NCBI GenBank assembly: GCA_947625375.1
Contig: CANQOC010000006.1
Coordinates: 35,303 to 99,302, forward strand
From: an uncultured Clostridia bacterium
Lineage (GTDB): Bacteria > Bacillota > Clostridia > Oscillospirales > Ruminococcaceae
Direction: 5' to 3'
Length of the DNA: 64,000 bases
The translations under genes were made by a program, and so were the position numbers. The notes under the pieces are model-generated. The model was not told the DNA's origin. It searched no databases and saw only the letters and a list, made by a program, of their open reading frames with translations. Below, piece by piece: positions 36,207 to 45,185 of the stretch. The stretch's first letter is position 1. The number at the start of each line of letters is the position of its first letter.

Positions 36207-37112
36207 TCATACATTAAGGTGCTTTCTTGTGGATATGACGGTTCCGACGCCGCTTAAGAGGACTCCGAACACCGCGTATGCAATCCCGGTCCCGAGCGCG
36301 ATTTCCTCGAACGGGATGAGCGCCGAAAGTCCGAAGATTGAAAGCATATTGACGTCGGTCGAGAACATCTTAAAGACCTCGGTATAAGCAAACCATGTCA
36401 GTCCGAACGCAATCGCCGCCGAAACAATGCCGATTACCATTCCCTCGACGAAGAACGGAATTTCGATGAACGACTTCGACGCTCCGACGTATCTCATAAT
36501 GTTGATTTCCCTGCGGCGGGCATAAACGCTCGCCCTCGTCGAGTTCGAGATGATAACGAAGCAGACGATTATAAGCGACAGCGTTATCGCCGAGAAGAGG
36601 ATTGTACAGACGTTTCTTATTCCGATAAGAATGTTCGCAAAGTCGTTCGGCGCCTGTACCTGGTCGACGAATTCGAGTCCCTGAATCCAGGAGACCGTCT
36701 TTGAAAGCTCGCCGATTTCCTTGACCCTGATGCGGTAGCAGTCGGGGAGGGGGTTTCGCGACATATACTGGAAGAGCGCCTTTTCGTCCTCGCTCATGTC
36801 CGCCTGCATGTCGACCCAAGCCTGATCCTTTGAATAAAAGTTTACCTCGAAGACATTCGAGTTTCCGGCAAGCTCTTCCCCGAGCATCGCGACGTTGTTC
36901 TCGGGCGCGCCGTCTTCTATGACAACGATGACCTCGTTCCGCGATTCAATCGCGCCGATCATCTTTGTGATGTTAAAAGAAAGGAGGACGGATATTCCGA
37001 CCATCAGAAGGGATATCGTTATGACGCAAAGAGAGGCAAAAGAGTTGACTCTGTTGAACCATATCCCCTTAAACCCCTGTTTTACAAGGTATTTAAAACT
37101 ATTGAGCCTCAT
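36207..37112 (-). CDS. ftsX: cell division protein FtsX
   Basis: 301 residues with four membrane helices and a large outer loop between the first two (about residues 45-170). RLNSFKYLVKQGFKGIWFNR is the conserved cytoplasmic start; NSTRASVYARRREINIMRYV is the FtsX coupling region after the second helix. FtsX passes ATP-driven shape changes from FtsE to the periplasmic-side hydrolase. Its start overlaps ftsE by 14 bases, and the M23 gene follows 21 bases later. Confidence 0.96.
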   Translation of the reverse strand: MRLNSFKYLVKQGFKGIWFNRVNSFASLCVITISLLMVGISVLLSFNITKMIGAIESRNEVIVVIEDGAPENNVAMLGEELAGNSNVFEVNFYSKDQAWVDMQADMSEDEKALFQYMSRNPLPDCYRIRVKEIGELSKTVSWIQGLEFVDQVQAPNDFANILIGIRNVCTILFSAITLSLIIVCFVIISNSTRASVYARRREINIMRYVGASKSFIEIPFFVEGMVIGIVSAAIAFGLTWFAYTEVFKMFSTDVNMLSIFGLSALIPFEEIALGTGIAYAVFGVLLSGVGTVISTRKHLNV

Positions 37113-37785
37113 CAGCGCCTCCTATGACCTCGTCGAAGACGACGGCGCCGGTGTTGATGTTGATGATTCGGCCGCCGAAATAGCGCACTAAGTCGTGCTG
37201 GTGAGTGACCATAAGCACAGTTGTGCCGCAGGCGTTGATGGCTTTAAGCAGGTCGACGATTTCAAAGCTCCTCGCCGGGTCGACGTTTCCGGTCGGCTCG
37301 TCCGCGATGATAAGCTGCGGGTCGTTGACGAGAGCGCGCGCAAGCGCGACCCTTTGCTGCTCGCCGCCCGAAAGGTCGTTCGGATAGCTCTTTGCCTTCG
37401 TCTCGAGTCCGACAAGGTTAATGACATAGGGCACCCTCGTCCTGATGTACTTAATCGGGGCGTCGATGACTCTTAAAGCAAAAGCGACGTTGTCATATAC
37501 CGTCATATTCGGGATAAGGCGGAAATCCTGGAACACAACGCCGATTGTGCGCCTCAGCTTCGGAACCCGCCGCTGTTTCATGTGATTAAGGTTAAAGCCG
37601 TTGACGATAACCTCGCCCTCGGTCGCCGTAAGCTCGCGGAGGATAAGCTTTATAAGCGTCGACTTTCCGGCGCCGTTCGCCCCGACGACAAACGCGAACT
37701 CGTTGTCGTCGATTTTAAGGTTGACGCGGTTCAGCGCCTGCTGACCGGTCGGATATGTATATGAGACATTGCGGAATTCAACCAT
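37099..37785 (-). CDS. ftsE: cell division ATP-binding protein FtsE
   Basis: 228 residues, a stand-alone ABC ATPase. Walker A VVGANGAGKSTLIKLI, Q-loop VFQDFRLIPNMTVYDNVAFA, signature LSGGEQQRVALARALVN, Walker B LIIADEPTGNVDP and H-loop LMVTHQHDLV are all complete. It pairs with FtsX. It is the first gene of ftsE-ftsX-M23 (and possibly S41) on this strand, 40 bases after the PucR-type regulator. Confidence 0.97.
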   Translation of the reverse strand: MVEFRNVSYTYPTGQQALNRVNLKIDDNEFAFVVGANGAGKSTLIKLILRELTATEGEVIVNGFNLNHMKQRRVPKLRRTIGVVFQDFRLIPNMTVYDNVAFALRVIDAPIKYIRTRVPYVINLVGLETKAKSYPNDLSGGEQQRVALARALVNDPQLIIADEPTGNVDPARSFEIVDLLKAINACGTTVLMVTHQHDLVRYFGGRIININTGAVVFDEVIGGADEAQ

Positions 37786-37825
37786 TTATACAAACTGCTC
37801 CTTTCGGGAAGACAGGGAATTCATA

Positions 37826-38911
37826 TCAGTATTTGGTGGGTTCTGACGAGAGATATTTCTTGACCATAAGCGCAATCTTGAAGATGATAGCGTGATCGAA
37901 CTCGCGGAGGTCAAGTCCCGTGAGCTTCTTGATTTTCTCAAGCCTGTAAACAAGGGTGTTGCGGTGCACGAAGAGCTTCCTCGACGTCTCCGAGACGTTG
38001 AGGTTGTTCTCAAAGAACTTCTGAATCGTAAACAGCGTCTCCTGGTCGAGCGACTCAATCGAACCCTTCTTGAACACTTCCTTCAGGAAGGTCTCGCAGA
38101 GCGTCGTCGGAAGGTGATAGATAAGCCTTGCGATGCCGAGGTTTTCATAGCTGACGATGGTCTTGTCGGTGTCGAAGACCTTTCCGACCTCGAGCGCAAT
38201 CTGTGCCTCCTTAAACGACACCGCAAGCGCGCGTACCGAGTCGACAACCGAGCCGATGCCGACGTTTACCCTTGTATAGAACTCGCTCGAAAGCGTATCC
38301 GCAATCGAGAACGCAAGCTTTTCAAGGTCCGCCGGCTCGATGTTCGGGCGCGTCTCTTTAATGAGGACGATGTCGGTCTCCGACGTCGTGAAAACAAAGT
38401 CCTTGTTCTTGTCGGGGAAGAGGTTCTGAATGACGTCGAACGCCGAAACGTCGTTTGCCGAAACTATTCTTATAAGGAGGACGACGCGGTGGGTCTCGTT
38501 GCTGAAATGAAGCTCCCTCGCCTTAATCATGATGTCGCCGGGGAGAATGTTGTCCAAAACGACGTTCTTGACGAAGTTTGTGCGGTCATACTTTTCGTCA
38601 TAGAACTGCTGAAGATTCGCAAGCGAAACACAGAGCATCGACGCAGTCTTATAAGCGACCTCGTCGGTCCCCTCGACAAAAACGGCATATTCGTTCTTTG
38701 CCTTATTGCCGAACGGCTTATAGGTGTATCCGTCGCGGACAAAATAGTCGAAACCTTCGTTGAGGTCAAGCGACACAAATTCGTTTGCAGTGCCGATTTT
38801 CGAGGGGTCGCTGCATGCGACGACAACCGCGCCCTCGTCGACAACGCCTATCTCACAACCTACCGTCTCGCTCATCTGATGTACGATACCTTGGAAAAAT
38901 CTGTTAGGCAT
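37826..38911 (-). CDS. PucR/CdaR-type transcriptional regulator
   Basis: 361 residues. The start at 38911 has GGGAG upstream; an in-frame start 17 codons earlier is less likely. The N-terminal part (1-130) is a sensory region of unknown ligand, the middle (about 140-280) a GGDEF-like fold (VNVGIGSVVDSVRALAVSFK), and the end is the PucR helix-turn-helix: FFENNLNVSETSRKLFVHRN and TLVYRLEKIKKLTGLDLREF. Such proteins regulate sugar-acid, purine or stress genes. Position directly before ftsEX is noteworthy but its targets are unknown. A TATAAT lies upstream on the minus strand near 38998-39006 without a clear -35 box. Confidence 0.85.
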   Translation of the reverse strand: MPNRFFQGIVHQMSETVGCEIGVVDEGAVVVACSDPSKIGTANEFVSLDLNEGFDYFVRDGYTYKPFGNKAKNEYAVFVEGTDEVAYKTASMLCVSLANLQQFYDEKYDRTNFVKNVVLDNILPGDIMIKARELHFSNETHRVVLLIRIVSANDVSAFDVIQNLFPDKNKDFVFTTSETDIVLIKETRPNIEPADLEKLAFSIADTLSSEFYTRVNVGIGSVVDSVRALAVSFKEAQIALEVGKVFDTDKTIVSYENLGIARLIYHLPTTLCETFLKEVFKKGSIESLDQETLFTIQKFFENNLNVSETSRKLFVHRNTLVYRLEKIKKLTGLDLREFDHAIIFKIALMVKKYLSSEPTKY

Positions 38912-39154
38912 ATCTTTTTCTCCCTGCAATATAGATTTTGTTTCGGCGATTTGCTGTGACAAAAACGCCGCGTTTATGCGTTTTTTATCTATTCTTATAG
39001 ATTATATCATCATTTTTTTATCGATGTGTTAATAAAGTGTGAATACAACAAAAAATCTCCCGATTTTTTATACACAATTACCAAGACGCTGGCAGGGGAA
39101 CAGAAGAACCGGCGCGAAGGCCGAGGGAGGGGAGGGGAAAAAGACATAAAAAAA

Positions 39155-39180
39155 CCAAACGGCCCTGTTGCCAAGGCCGT
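39155..39180 (-). terminator. terminator after ptsH
   Basis: On the minus strand ACGGCC (39175-39180) pairs with GGCCGT (39159-39164), then TTGGTTTTTTT. Confidence 0.88.
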
Positions 39181-39206
39181 CTGTGCTGAAATTACCGCGC
39201 CGAAAA

Positions 39207-39479
39207 TTATCTCGCTTCTTCGGCAAATTCGCTGTCTACCAACGAAACGAGGCCGTTCACAGCGTCCTCTTCGTCGGCGCCGTCAGCTATGATTCTGATG
39301 CCGGTGCCGCCGATGATGCCGAGCGACAGAACTCCGAGAAGACTCTTTCCGTTGACACGGCGCTCTTCCTTTTCAACCCAGATAGAGGACTTGAACTCGT
39401 TCGCCTTCTGGATAAAGAAGGTTGCCGGGCGCGCGTGAAGACCGATTTGATTCTTAACGACTACATCTTTTACAAACAT
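39207..39479 (-). CDS. ptsH: phosphocarrier protein HPr
   Basis: 90 residues. It passes phosphate from EI to sugar-specific EII components. His15 (NQIGLHARPATFFIQKA) is the phosphotransfer site; Ser46 (VNGKSLLGVLSLGI) is the HPr kinase site used in carbon catabolite repression of Firmicutes. Both are present, so it is HPr rather than Crh. It stands alone with its own promoter and terminator; ptsI is not adjacent. Confidence 0.95.
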   Translation of the reverse strand: MFVKDVVVKNQIGLHARPATFFIQKANEFKSSIWVEKEERRVNGKSLLGVLSLGIIGGTGIRIIADGADEEDAVNGLVSLVDSEFAEEAR

Positions 39480-39538
39480 AACATACTCTCCGTTTCATGG
39501 TTTCAATTATTCTGATGAACTGTCCGGAACATGGCTTT

Positions 39539-39567
39539 AGTATACAAACTTTGTTCCGCTAAGTCAA
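39539..39567 (-). promoter_or_regulatory. promoter of ptsH
   Basis: On the minus strand TTGACT (complement of 39562-39567), 17-base spacer, TATACT (complement of 39539-39544). Confidence 0.82.
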
Positions 39568-39705
39568 CGGACAATTATCATTAAAACGCCCTTTTTGCGA
39601 AAATTTCTGCCATTTGCCGACTGTCCGCCAAATCTCGGGCAGGGTAATTGTGCACTTTGCTATGAAATTTTCATCAATTAAGAGCATAATCCACAAAGAA
39701 ACGAT

Positions 39706-40467
39706 TTACTTAAACTGCAAAAACTCTTGCATATCCTCATATCTCGCCTTAAGCTCCGAGAGATACGCCCTGTCCGAGTCGCTCAGCTCCGCCGTCTCAA
39801 GAAGCTCCGGACGCCTCAGGTATGTTTCTTCAAGCGACTTCTCCCGCCGCCACTTCATTATATTCGCGTGGTGCCCCGAAACGAGCACGTCCGGAACCGC
39901 CATATCCTGCCAAATCTGGGGTTTTGTGTACTGCGGATATTCAAGCAGTCCGCTGTAATGACTTTCGTCGACAAAACAGTCCTCCTGCGAAAGCGTCCCG
40001 TCAAGAAGCCTCACAACTCCGTCCGCCAAAATCATCGCCGGAAGCTCGCCGCCTGTGAGTACAAAGTCCCCGATTGATATTTCCTCAGCACAAAGCTTGT
40101 CCAGCACCCGCTGGTCGACCCCTTCGTAGTGCCCGCAGAGAATAAAAAGGTCCTCTCCCTTTTCGGCAAGCTCCTTAAGCTTCGTCTGGTTGAGCGTCTT
40201 CCCCCTCGGGGACATATAAATGACGTGCGGCTTCCGCTCTCCGACGACCGCGCAATAGCACTGCCAAATCGGCTCGGCGAGCAAAAGCATACCCTGACGC
40301 TCCGAATAGGGCGTGTCGTCGACCCTGTGATGCTTGTCAAAGGCATAGTCCCGAATCTGGTGGCAGTAAAGCTCAAAGACCCCCTTTGCCCTCGCCCTGC
40401 CGACAATGCTCTGTCCGAGATATGTCTCACAGATTTCGGGGAAAAGCGTTGCAATATCAATCCTCAT
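39706..40467 (-). CDS. trmD: tRNA (guanine37-N1)-methyltransferase
   Basis: 253 residues. It methylates G37 next to the anticodon and prevents frameshifting. The trefoil-knot SAM site shows YMSPRGKTLNQTKLKELAEK, LILCGHYEGVDQRVLD-type sequence (here LFILCGHYEGVDQRVLD) and GDFVLTGGELPAMILADGVV. The ATG at 40467 overlaps the end of rimM by about ten bases. Last gene of the ffh-rpsP-rimM-trmD cluster (rplS is not in the window). Confidence 0.97.
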   Translation of the reverse strand: MRIDIATLFPEICETYLGQSIVGRARAKGVFELYCHQIRDYAFDKHHRVDDTPYSERQGMLLLAEPIWQCYCAVVGERKPHVIYMSPRGKTLNQTKLKELAEKGEDLFILCGHYEGVDQRVLDKLCAEEISIGDFVLTGGELPAMILADGVVRLLDGTLSQEDCFVDESHYSGLLEYPQYTKPQIWQDMAVPDVLVSGHHANIMKWRREKSLEETYLRRPELLETAELSDSDRAYLSELKARYEDMQEFLQFK

Positions 40468-40963
40468 CAAAAAGACCCTCCATCGGGAAAACCGTCATCT
40501 TTCCCGCCTCCGTGTCGACGTTAAGCACAACCGACGGAATCGCGGGGATATAAAATTTCTTCTCTCCGCGGGTTATCTCATAGACGTCGTTCGCGCCGGT
40601 CGAAAAGACGTCGCTGACCCTCCCAAGGACCTCTCCGCCCTCGGTGACCGCGCTCATTCCGACAAGGTCGGCGATAAAATAGCTCCCCTCCGGCAAGGGC
40701 ATGTCCTCCCGGTCCGCGAAGAGAATTTTATTTCTGAGGACCCGCGCCGCCTCCGGCGTGTCAATCCCCCTGAGCTTTATTATCGCCATTCCGTCGCCCT
40801 TCGGACGCGACCTCTCGACCTCAAAGATCTTCTCCCCGCCCTTTGAATAGAGCTTTTTAAGGCGGCAGAGCGCCTTCGGAGAGTCGCACCATGCCTCGGC
40901 GTTCACTTCGCCCCGAACGCCGTGCGTCGAGACGATTTTCGCTATTTCAAGATATCTTTCCAT
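40457..40963 (-). CDS. rimM: ribosome maturation factor RimM
   Basis: 168 residues. It assists maturation of the 30S head by binding S19. The start at 40963 has AGAGG upstream. YLEIAKIVSTHGVRGEVNA is the N-terminal domain and the PRC-barrel follows (SYFIADLVGMSAVTEGGEVL). An intrinsic terminator lies 13 bases before the start, so expression may be reduced relative to rpsP. Confidence 0.95.
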   Translation of the reverse strand: MERYLEIAKIVSTHGVRGEVNAEAWCDSPKALCRLKKLYSKGGEKIFEVERSRPKGDGMAIIKLRGIDTPEAARVLRNKILFADREDMPLPEGSYFIADLVGMSAVTEGGEVLGRVSDVFSTGANDVYEITRGEKKFYIPAIPSVVLNVDTEAGKMTVFPMEGLFDED

Positions 40964-40975
40964 ATAACCTCTCAA

Positions 40976-41005
40976 TGAAAAAGCGGTTCAAAACCTGAAC
41001 CGCTT
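40976..41005 (-). terminator. terminator/attenuator between khpA and rimM
   Basis: A perfect 10 bp stem, AAGCGGTTCA (40981-40990) with TGAACCGCTT (40996-41005), five-base loop, followed on the minus strand by TTTTTC. It separates rpsP-khpA from rimM-trmD. Confidence 0.85.
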
Positions 41006-41076
41006 GCAGATGACAAAAGCCGGATTACGGAAAAATCCGTTTTCTGCCCTTTCTTCCACTTTCCAAAACTCCGGAA

Positions 41077-41310
41077 TCAGTCGATTTCCACCATAATCTC
41101 CTGATCGATTTTTGCGGCGGCAGAGCGCATAAGGGTGCGGATAGCCTTTGCAATCCTTCCCTGTTTGCCGATAACTCTTCCCATATCGTCGGGAGCTACA
41201 TGGAGATGATAGACGACAACGCCTTCCTCGTTGGGTTCGTCAACGACGACCTCTACTGCGGTTTTGTCGTCTACAAGGCCGACAGCGATGTTTTTCAAAA
41301 GTTCAGTCAT
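41077..41310 (-). CDS. khpA: KH-domain RNA-binding protein KhpA (YlqC)
   Basis: 77 residues, one KH domain with the GxxG loop in DMGRVIGKQGRIAKAIRTLM. It binds RNA, in other Firmicutes together with KhpB, and influences cell elongation or sRNAs. It lies 32 bases after rpsP, its conserved place in Gram-positive genomes. Confidence 0.94.
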   Translation of the reverse strand: MTELLKNIAVGLVDDKTAVEVVVDEPNEEGVVVYHLHVAPDDMGRVIGKQGRIAKAIRTLMRSAAAKIDQEIMVEID

Positions 41311-41342
41311 TTGTTGTTTTTCCTTTCCTGTGTTTATGGATA

Positions 41343-41585
41343 TCAGATGATGCCGTTTTTCTTGAAGAGAGCCTTAACGGTATCGGTAGGCTGTGCGCCG
41401 GTGGCGACCCACTTTTTGACCTTCTCGGCGTCTGCCTTAAGGGTCGCGGGGTCGGTGGTCGGGTCATAATAGCCTATCTCTTCAATAAAGCGTCCGTCGC
41501 GCGGATAGCGCGAATCTGCGACGACAATGCGATAGAACGGCTCTTTCTTGGCGCCGATTCTCCTGAGCCTGATTTTAACTGCCAT
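41343..41585 (-). CDS. rpsP: 30S ribosomal protein S16
   Basis: 80 residues. [39 protein letters not shown] and [20 protein letters not shown] are the family hallmarks. GGAGG precedes the ATG. It binds and stabilises 16S rRNA in early 30S assembly. It follows ffh on the same strand. Confidence 0.98.
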   Translation of the reverse strand: MAVKIRLRRIGAKKEPFYRIVVADSRYPRDGRFIEEIGYYDPTTDPATLKADAEKVKKWVATGAQPTDTVKALFKKNGII

Positions 41586-41656
41586 GTTTTCACCTCCTGA
41601 CGGCGATATTGATAAGAAAAATCATTATATTCTATAGCTTTTGTGCTATATTGGCG

Positions 41657-43027
41657 TTATTTGATGTTGTTAAACTCCTGCAGCAGCTCCTTCGGAATGG
41701 CGGGCATTTTCTTCCTCTTGCCCTTTCCGTTCCTCCCCGAGCCGGTGATGCCCATCTGCTTCATAATCTTCTGCATCTGCTCGTACTGCTTTAAAAGGCG
41801 GTTGACGTCCTCGACGCGCGTCCCGCTTCCGGCGGCAATCCTGCGCTTTCGCGACGGATTTATCGTCGAAGGCTTTTCCCTCTCCGAAGGGGTCATCGAG
41901 AGGATAATCGCCTCGGTGCGCGGAACCTGTCTCTCGTCAATCTGACTCTCGTCGATTTTTCCGGCGCCCGGCATCATCGACAGCAGCGACCGAAGCGAGC
42001 CCATCTTCTTTATCTGTCTCATCTGGTCGAGCAGGTCGTTTAGGTCGAACCCGCCCTGCTGCATCTTTCCGGCAAGCCGCTCGGCTTCCTTTTCGTCCAT
42101 TGCGGTCTGCGCCTTTTCAATCAGCGAAAGAACGTCTCCCATTCCGAGGATTCGCGACGCCATTCTGTCCGGGTGGAACACCTCGAACTCGTCGAGCTTC
42201 TCTCCCGTGCCGACAAACTTTATCGGCTTACCGGTAGCGGCAAGCACCGAAAGCGCCGCGCCGCCCCTCGTGTCCGAGTCGAGCTTGGTCAGAATAACGC
42301 TGTCAATCCCGATTTGCTCGTCAAATGTCTTCGCGACGTTGACCGCTTCCTGTCCGGTCATCGCGTCGACGACAAGGATAATCTCCGAAGGCTCGGCAAG
42401 CTCTTTTAAGTCCTTAAGCTCGCTCATAAGCTCCTCGTCAATCTGTAACCGTCCGGCGGTGTCGATGAGGACGATGTCGTTGCCGTAGTCCCTCGCGTGC
42501 TTAAGCGCTTCCTTCGCGATTTTTCTCGGGTCAATCTGTCCCATCTCGAAGACCGGGACCCCCGCCCTCTCGCCGACAATCTTTAACTGGTCGATGGCGG
42601 CCGGGCGGTAGATGTCGCACGCCACCAAAAGCGGCCGGTGCTCCTGTGCCTTAAAATACTTCGCAAGCTTCGCCGCGTGGGTTGTTTTACCGCTTCCCTG
42701 AAGTCCGCACATCATGATGACGCAGGGCGGCTTCGACGGGAAGTTTATCTTCGAGTTGCTCTCGCCCATAAGCGCGATAAGCTCCTCGTGCACTATCTTA
42801 ATGACCTGCTGCGCGGGGGTGAGGCTTTCAAGGACCTCAGCGCCGACGCACCTCTCGGTGACCTTCGCGACAAAGTCCTTCACGACCTTATAGCTTACGT
42901 CGGCCTCTAAAAGAGCAAGGCGTACCTCGCGCATGCTCGCCCTGACGTCGGCTTCGGAAAGCTTTCCGCGGTTCTTAAGCTTTTTGAATACGCTGTTCAG
43001 TTTTTCGGACAGGCCTTCAAACGCCAT
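41657..43027 (-). CDS. ffh: signal recognition particle protein Ffh
   Basis: 456 residues. A GTPase that with SRP RNA delivers nascent membrane proteins to FtsY. N domain (1-90), G domain with CGLQGSGKTTHAAKLAKYF, LIDTAGRLQIDEEL and ILTKLDSDTRGGAALSV, and the methionine-rich M domain from about 305 (LLDQMRQIKKMGSLRSLLSM, GSGTRVEDVNRLLKQYEQMQ). It is coupled to ylxM by a 23-base gap. ftsY is not in the window. Confidence 0.98.
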   Translation of the reverse strand: MAFEGLSEKLNSVFKKLKNRGKLSEADVRASMREVRLALLEADVSYKVVKDFVAKVTERCVGAEVLESLTPAQQVIKIVHEELIALMGESNSKINFPSKPPCVIMMCGLQGSGKTTHAAKLAKYFKAQEHRPLLVACDIYRPAAIDQLKIVGERAGVPVFEMGQIDPRKIAKEALKHARDYGNDIVLIDTAGRLQIDEELMSELKDLKELAEPSEIILVVDAMTGQEAVNVAKTFDEQIGIDSVILTKLDSDTRGGAALSVLAATGKPIKFVGTGEKLDEFEVFHPDRMASRILGMGDVLSLIEKAQTAMDEKEAERLAGKMQQGGFDLNDLLDQMRQIKKMGSLRSLLSMMPGAGKIDESQIDERQVPRTEAIILSMTPSEREKPSTINPSRKRRIAAGSGTRVEDVNRLLKQYEQMQKIMKQMGITGSGRNGKGKRKKMPAIPKELLQEFNNIK

Positions 43028-43050
43028 GACAATGTCTCCTTAGATTATTC

Positions 43051-43404
43051 TCAGCGGTCGATTCCCGCCTTGATGCGCTCAAGCTTTTCGATGACGCTCT
43101 TTGTGGTGGTATATGAGCGGCAGTCGGCGATTATTTCGTCACAAGCCTCGGCAATCGAGTCCAAAAGCGCCTCGTATTTCCTGACGGTTTCGCTCATGCC
43201 GATTTTTTCGTCCATTCCGACAAGTGCGTCTTCGCCGCGCTTAATGCTGTCCCGAACGCCCTGCCGCGAGATGCCCTCGTTGGCGGCGATTTCGGAAAGG
43301 GATAAATCCTCGTTGTAATAAAGCTCCAACATTTCGCGCTGCTTTTCGGTGAGCACACCGCCGTATATGTCGAGCAGAGAGGCGAATTTCAAATCCTTTG
43401 CCAC
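43051..43404 (-). CDS. ylxM: YlxM family SRP-associated protein
   Basis: 117 residues with a sigma-70 region 4-like helix-turn-helix (LTEKQREMLELYYNEDLSLS, EIAANEGISRQGVRDSIKRG). YlxM proteins are encoded next to ffh and bind the SRP in streptococci, modulating FtsY. It is the first gene of the ylxM-ffh-rpsP cluster with a consensus promoter at 43483-43511. Confidence 0.95.
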   Translation of the reverse strand: MAKDLKFASLLDIYGGVLTEKQREMLELYYNEDLSLSEIAANEGISRQGVRDSIKRGEDALVGMDEKIGMSETVRKYEALLDSIAEACDEIIADCRSYTTTKSVIEKLERIKAGIDR

Positions 43405-43453
43405 ACTATATCACCCTTCCCAAAGCTTTCGGGACACTAAATGTCGTGTCTAT

Positions 43454-43475
43454 TGTAAAGCAAAACGGCTTTACA
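43454..43475. promoter_or_regulatory. inverted repeat in the ylxM leader
   Basis: TGTAAAGC (43454-43461) with GCTTTACA (43468-43475), six-base loop. It begins close to the expected transcription start, so it could be an operator or a 5' protective hairpin. Confidence 0.6.
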
Positions 43476-43482
43476 CCGGTAT

Positions 43483-43511
43483 ATTATATACCATCGTAAC
43501 GCCGTTGTCAA
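43483..43511 (-). promoter_or_regulatory. promoter of ylxM-ffh
   Basis: On the minus strand TTGACA (complement of 43506-43511), 17-base spacer, perfect TATAAT (complement of 43483-43488). Confidence 0.92.
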
Positions 43512-43563
43512 GGGGGTATCCGAAATTTTTCGGAAAATTATACTTTTTGTAATAAAAATCTCA

Positions 43564-44040
43564 TCATATCCCTGTCAGCCGAACCTCGCTCTTCACCAAA
43601 ATGTTGCCCTCATATTCAAGCTTTACGGTAAAGAACCTCCGCTCGGTCCGCAGCAGTCCGAGAAAAATCCTGTCGCCCTCCCAAATCGGGAGCTTTTCGA
43701 CGTCCTCTATCTCAACCCATTCAAGGACGCCCTCGTCGCAGTCGGGATTGAGCTCGCCCGAGAAGTCGGCACAGGTAAAGAGGTGCATCAGCTCGGTGAC
43801 GGTCTTTCCGCCCTCGCGCATGACGAACGTCACCAGTCCGCGGTACTCCGGATTGTTTAGCCGAAGACCCGTCTCCTCGCGCGCCTCGCGCACGACGCAG
43901 TCATAAGGCGACTCTCCCTCTTCAAATCCGCCGCCGATTCCGAGCCACTTGTCGCGGTTCATGTCGTTTTCTTTTTTAACGCGGTGAAGCATCAGCCATC
44001 TCCCGCCGCGCTCTATATAACAAAGTGTCGAGTTCCGCAT
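43564..44040 (-). CDS. NUDIX hydrolase, 8-oxo-dGTPase-like
   Basis: 158 residues. The Nudix box is complete (GGGFEEGESPYDCVVREARE followed by ETGL). The start RNSTLCYIERGGRWLMLHRV resembles MutT/YtkD-type proteins that remove oxidised or excess nucleotides. It lies 17 bases after mnmA, probably in one transcript. Substrate not determinable from sequence. Confidence 0.88.
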   Translation of the reverse strand: MRNSTLCYIERGGRWLMLHRVKKENDMNRDKWLGIGGGFEEGESPYDCVVREAREETGLRLNNPEYRGLVTFVMREGGKTVTELMHLFTCADFSGELNPDCDEGVLEWVEIEDVEKLPIWEGDRIFLGLLRTERRFFTVKLEYEGNILVKSEVRLTGI

Positions 44041-44057
44041 CGTTATATCCTCTTCCG

Positions 44058-45110
44058 TCAGTCAATAATCCCTCCGCCAAGGACCTCGTCGCCGTCATAT
44101 AAAACAACCGACTGCCCCGGCGTTATCGCCCTCTGCGGCTCATCGAATACGACCCTGACCCTTCCGTCCGGAAGCGGATAAGCCTTTGCCGGCTGTTCGC
44201 GGTGTCTGTAGCGGATTCTCCCGAGACAGCTTATACCGCCAGACGGCGGCTCGCCGCAAATCCAGTTGAACCGCGACGCCGTAAGCTCCCGCGAAAAGAG
44301 CAGGTCCTCGGTGCCGAGGGTGACGGTGTTCTTCTCCGCGTCGATTTTAAGCACAAACATTCTCTCGGGATAATTTCCGCCGAGACCCTTGTGCTGTCCG
44401 ACGGTATAGCGGATAATCCCCCTGTGCCTGCCGATAACGCTTCCGTCCGGCGAGATAAAGTCGCCCTCGGGGACGCATACCCCGCCGAGCCTTTCGACCG
44501 CCGAGGCATAGTCGCCGTCCGGCACAAAACAGATGTCCTGTGAATCCCGCTTGTGCGAATTGACGAATCCCGACCTTTCGGCAATCTCCCTGACCTCGCT
44601 CTTCTTCATTTCCCCGAGCGGGAACATCACCCGCGCAAGCTGCTCCTGGGTCAGCCGGTAGAGGACATAGCTCTGGTCCTTCGAGATATCCTCCGCTTTT
44701 TTGAGGACAAGCTTTCCGCCCCGCTCCTCGATTTTAGCGTAGTGCCCGGTGACGATTTTTTCGCAGGAAAGCTCGTCCGCCCGCCTCATAAGCTTATCAA
44801 ACTTCATATAGCTGTTGCAGTCGATACATGGGTTGGGCGTCCTCCCCGCGAGATATTCCGATATAAACCTGTCGACGACGTTTTCGCGGAACCCGTCGCA
44901 GAAGTTGAAGACGTAAAACGGCATGCCGAGCGAAAAGGCGACGCTCCGCGCATCCTCGGCGTCCAAGGCGGTACAGCAGCCGTGCTCCGCGGTCTCCGCA
45001 GAGTCATAAAGCTTCATCATGCACCCGACGCAGTCATAACCCATGTCCTGAGTAAGCTTTGCCGCGACCGAGCTGTCGACCCCGCCGCTCATAGCGATAA
45101 GCGCCCTCAT
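44058..45110 (-). CDS. mnmA: tRNA-specific 2-thiouridylase
   Basis: 350 residues. It thiolates U34 of tRNA-Lys, -Glu and -Gln using a persulfide. The PP-loop is ALIAMSGGVDSSVAAKL; the two catalytic cysteines are in NPCIDCNSYMKFDKL and QDICFVPDGDY; VTGHYAKIE and YRLTQEQLARVMFPLGEMKK are conserved. In Gram-positives the sulfur usually comes from a dedicated desulfurase; none is adjacent. The promoter is at 45134-45162. Confidence 0.97.
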   Translation of the reverse strand: MRALIAMSGGVDSSVAAKLTQDMGYDCVGCMMKLYDSAETAEHGCCTALDAEDARSVAFSLGMPFYVFNFCDGFRENVVDRFISEYLAGRTPNPCIDCNSYMKFDKLMRRADELSCEKIVTGHYAKIEERGGKLVLKKAEDISKDQSYVLYRLTQEQLARVMFPLGEMKKSEVREIAERSGFVNSHKRDSQDICFVPDGDYASAVERLGGVCVPEGDFISPDGSVIGRHRGIIRYTVGQHKGLGGNYPERMFVLKIDAEKNTVTLGTEDLLFSRELTASRFNWICGEPPSGGISCLGRIRYRHREQPAKAYPLPDGRVRVVFDEPQRAITPGQSVVLYDGDEVLGGGIID

Positions 45111-45133
45111 CTTCCTGCCTCCCTTTTTGGGAT

Positions 45134-45162
45134 ATTTTATTACATCGCGGGAATGTTGTCAA
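45134..45162 (-). promoter_or_regulatory. promoter of mnmA
   Basis: On the minus strand TTGACA (complement of 45157-45162), 17-base spacer, TAAAAT (complement of 45134-45139). Confidence 0.82.
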
Positions 45163-45185
45163 GACAGTTGCCTGAAATCGGCGGT

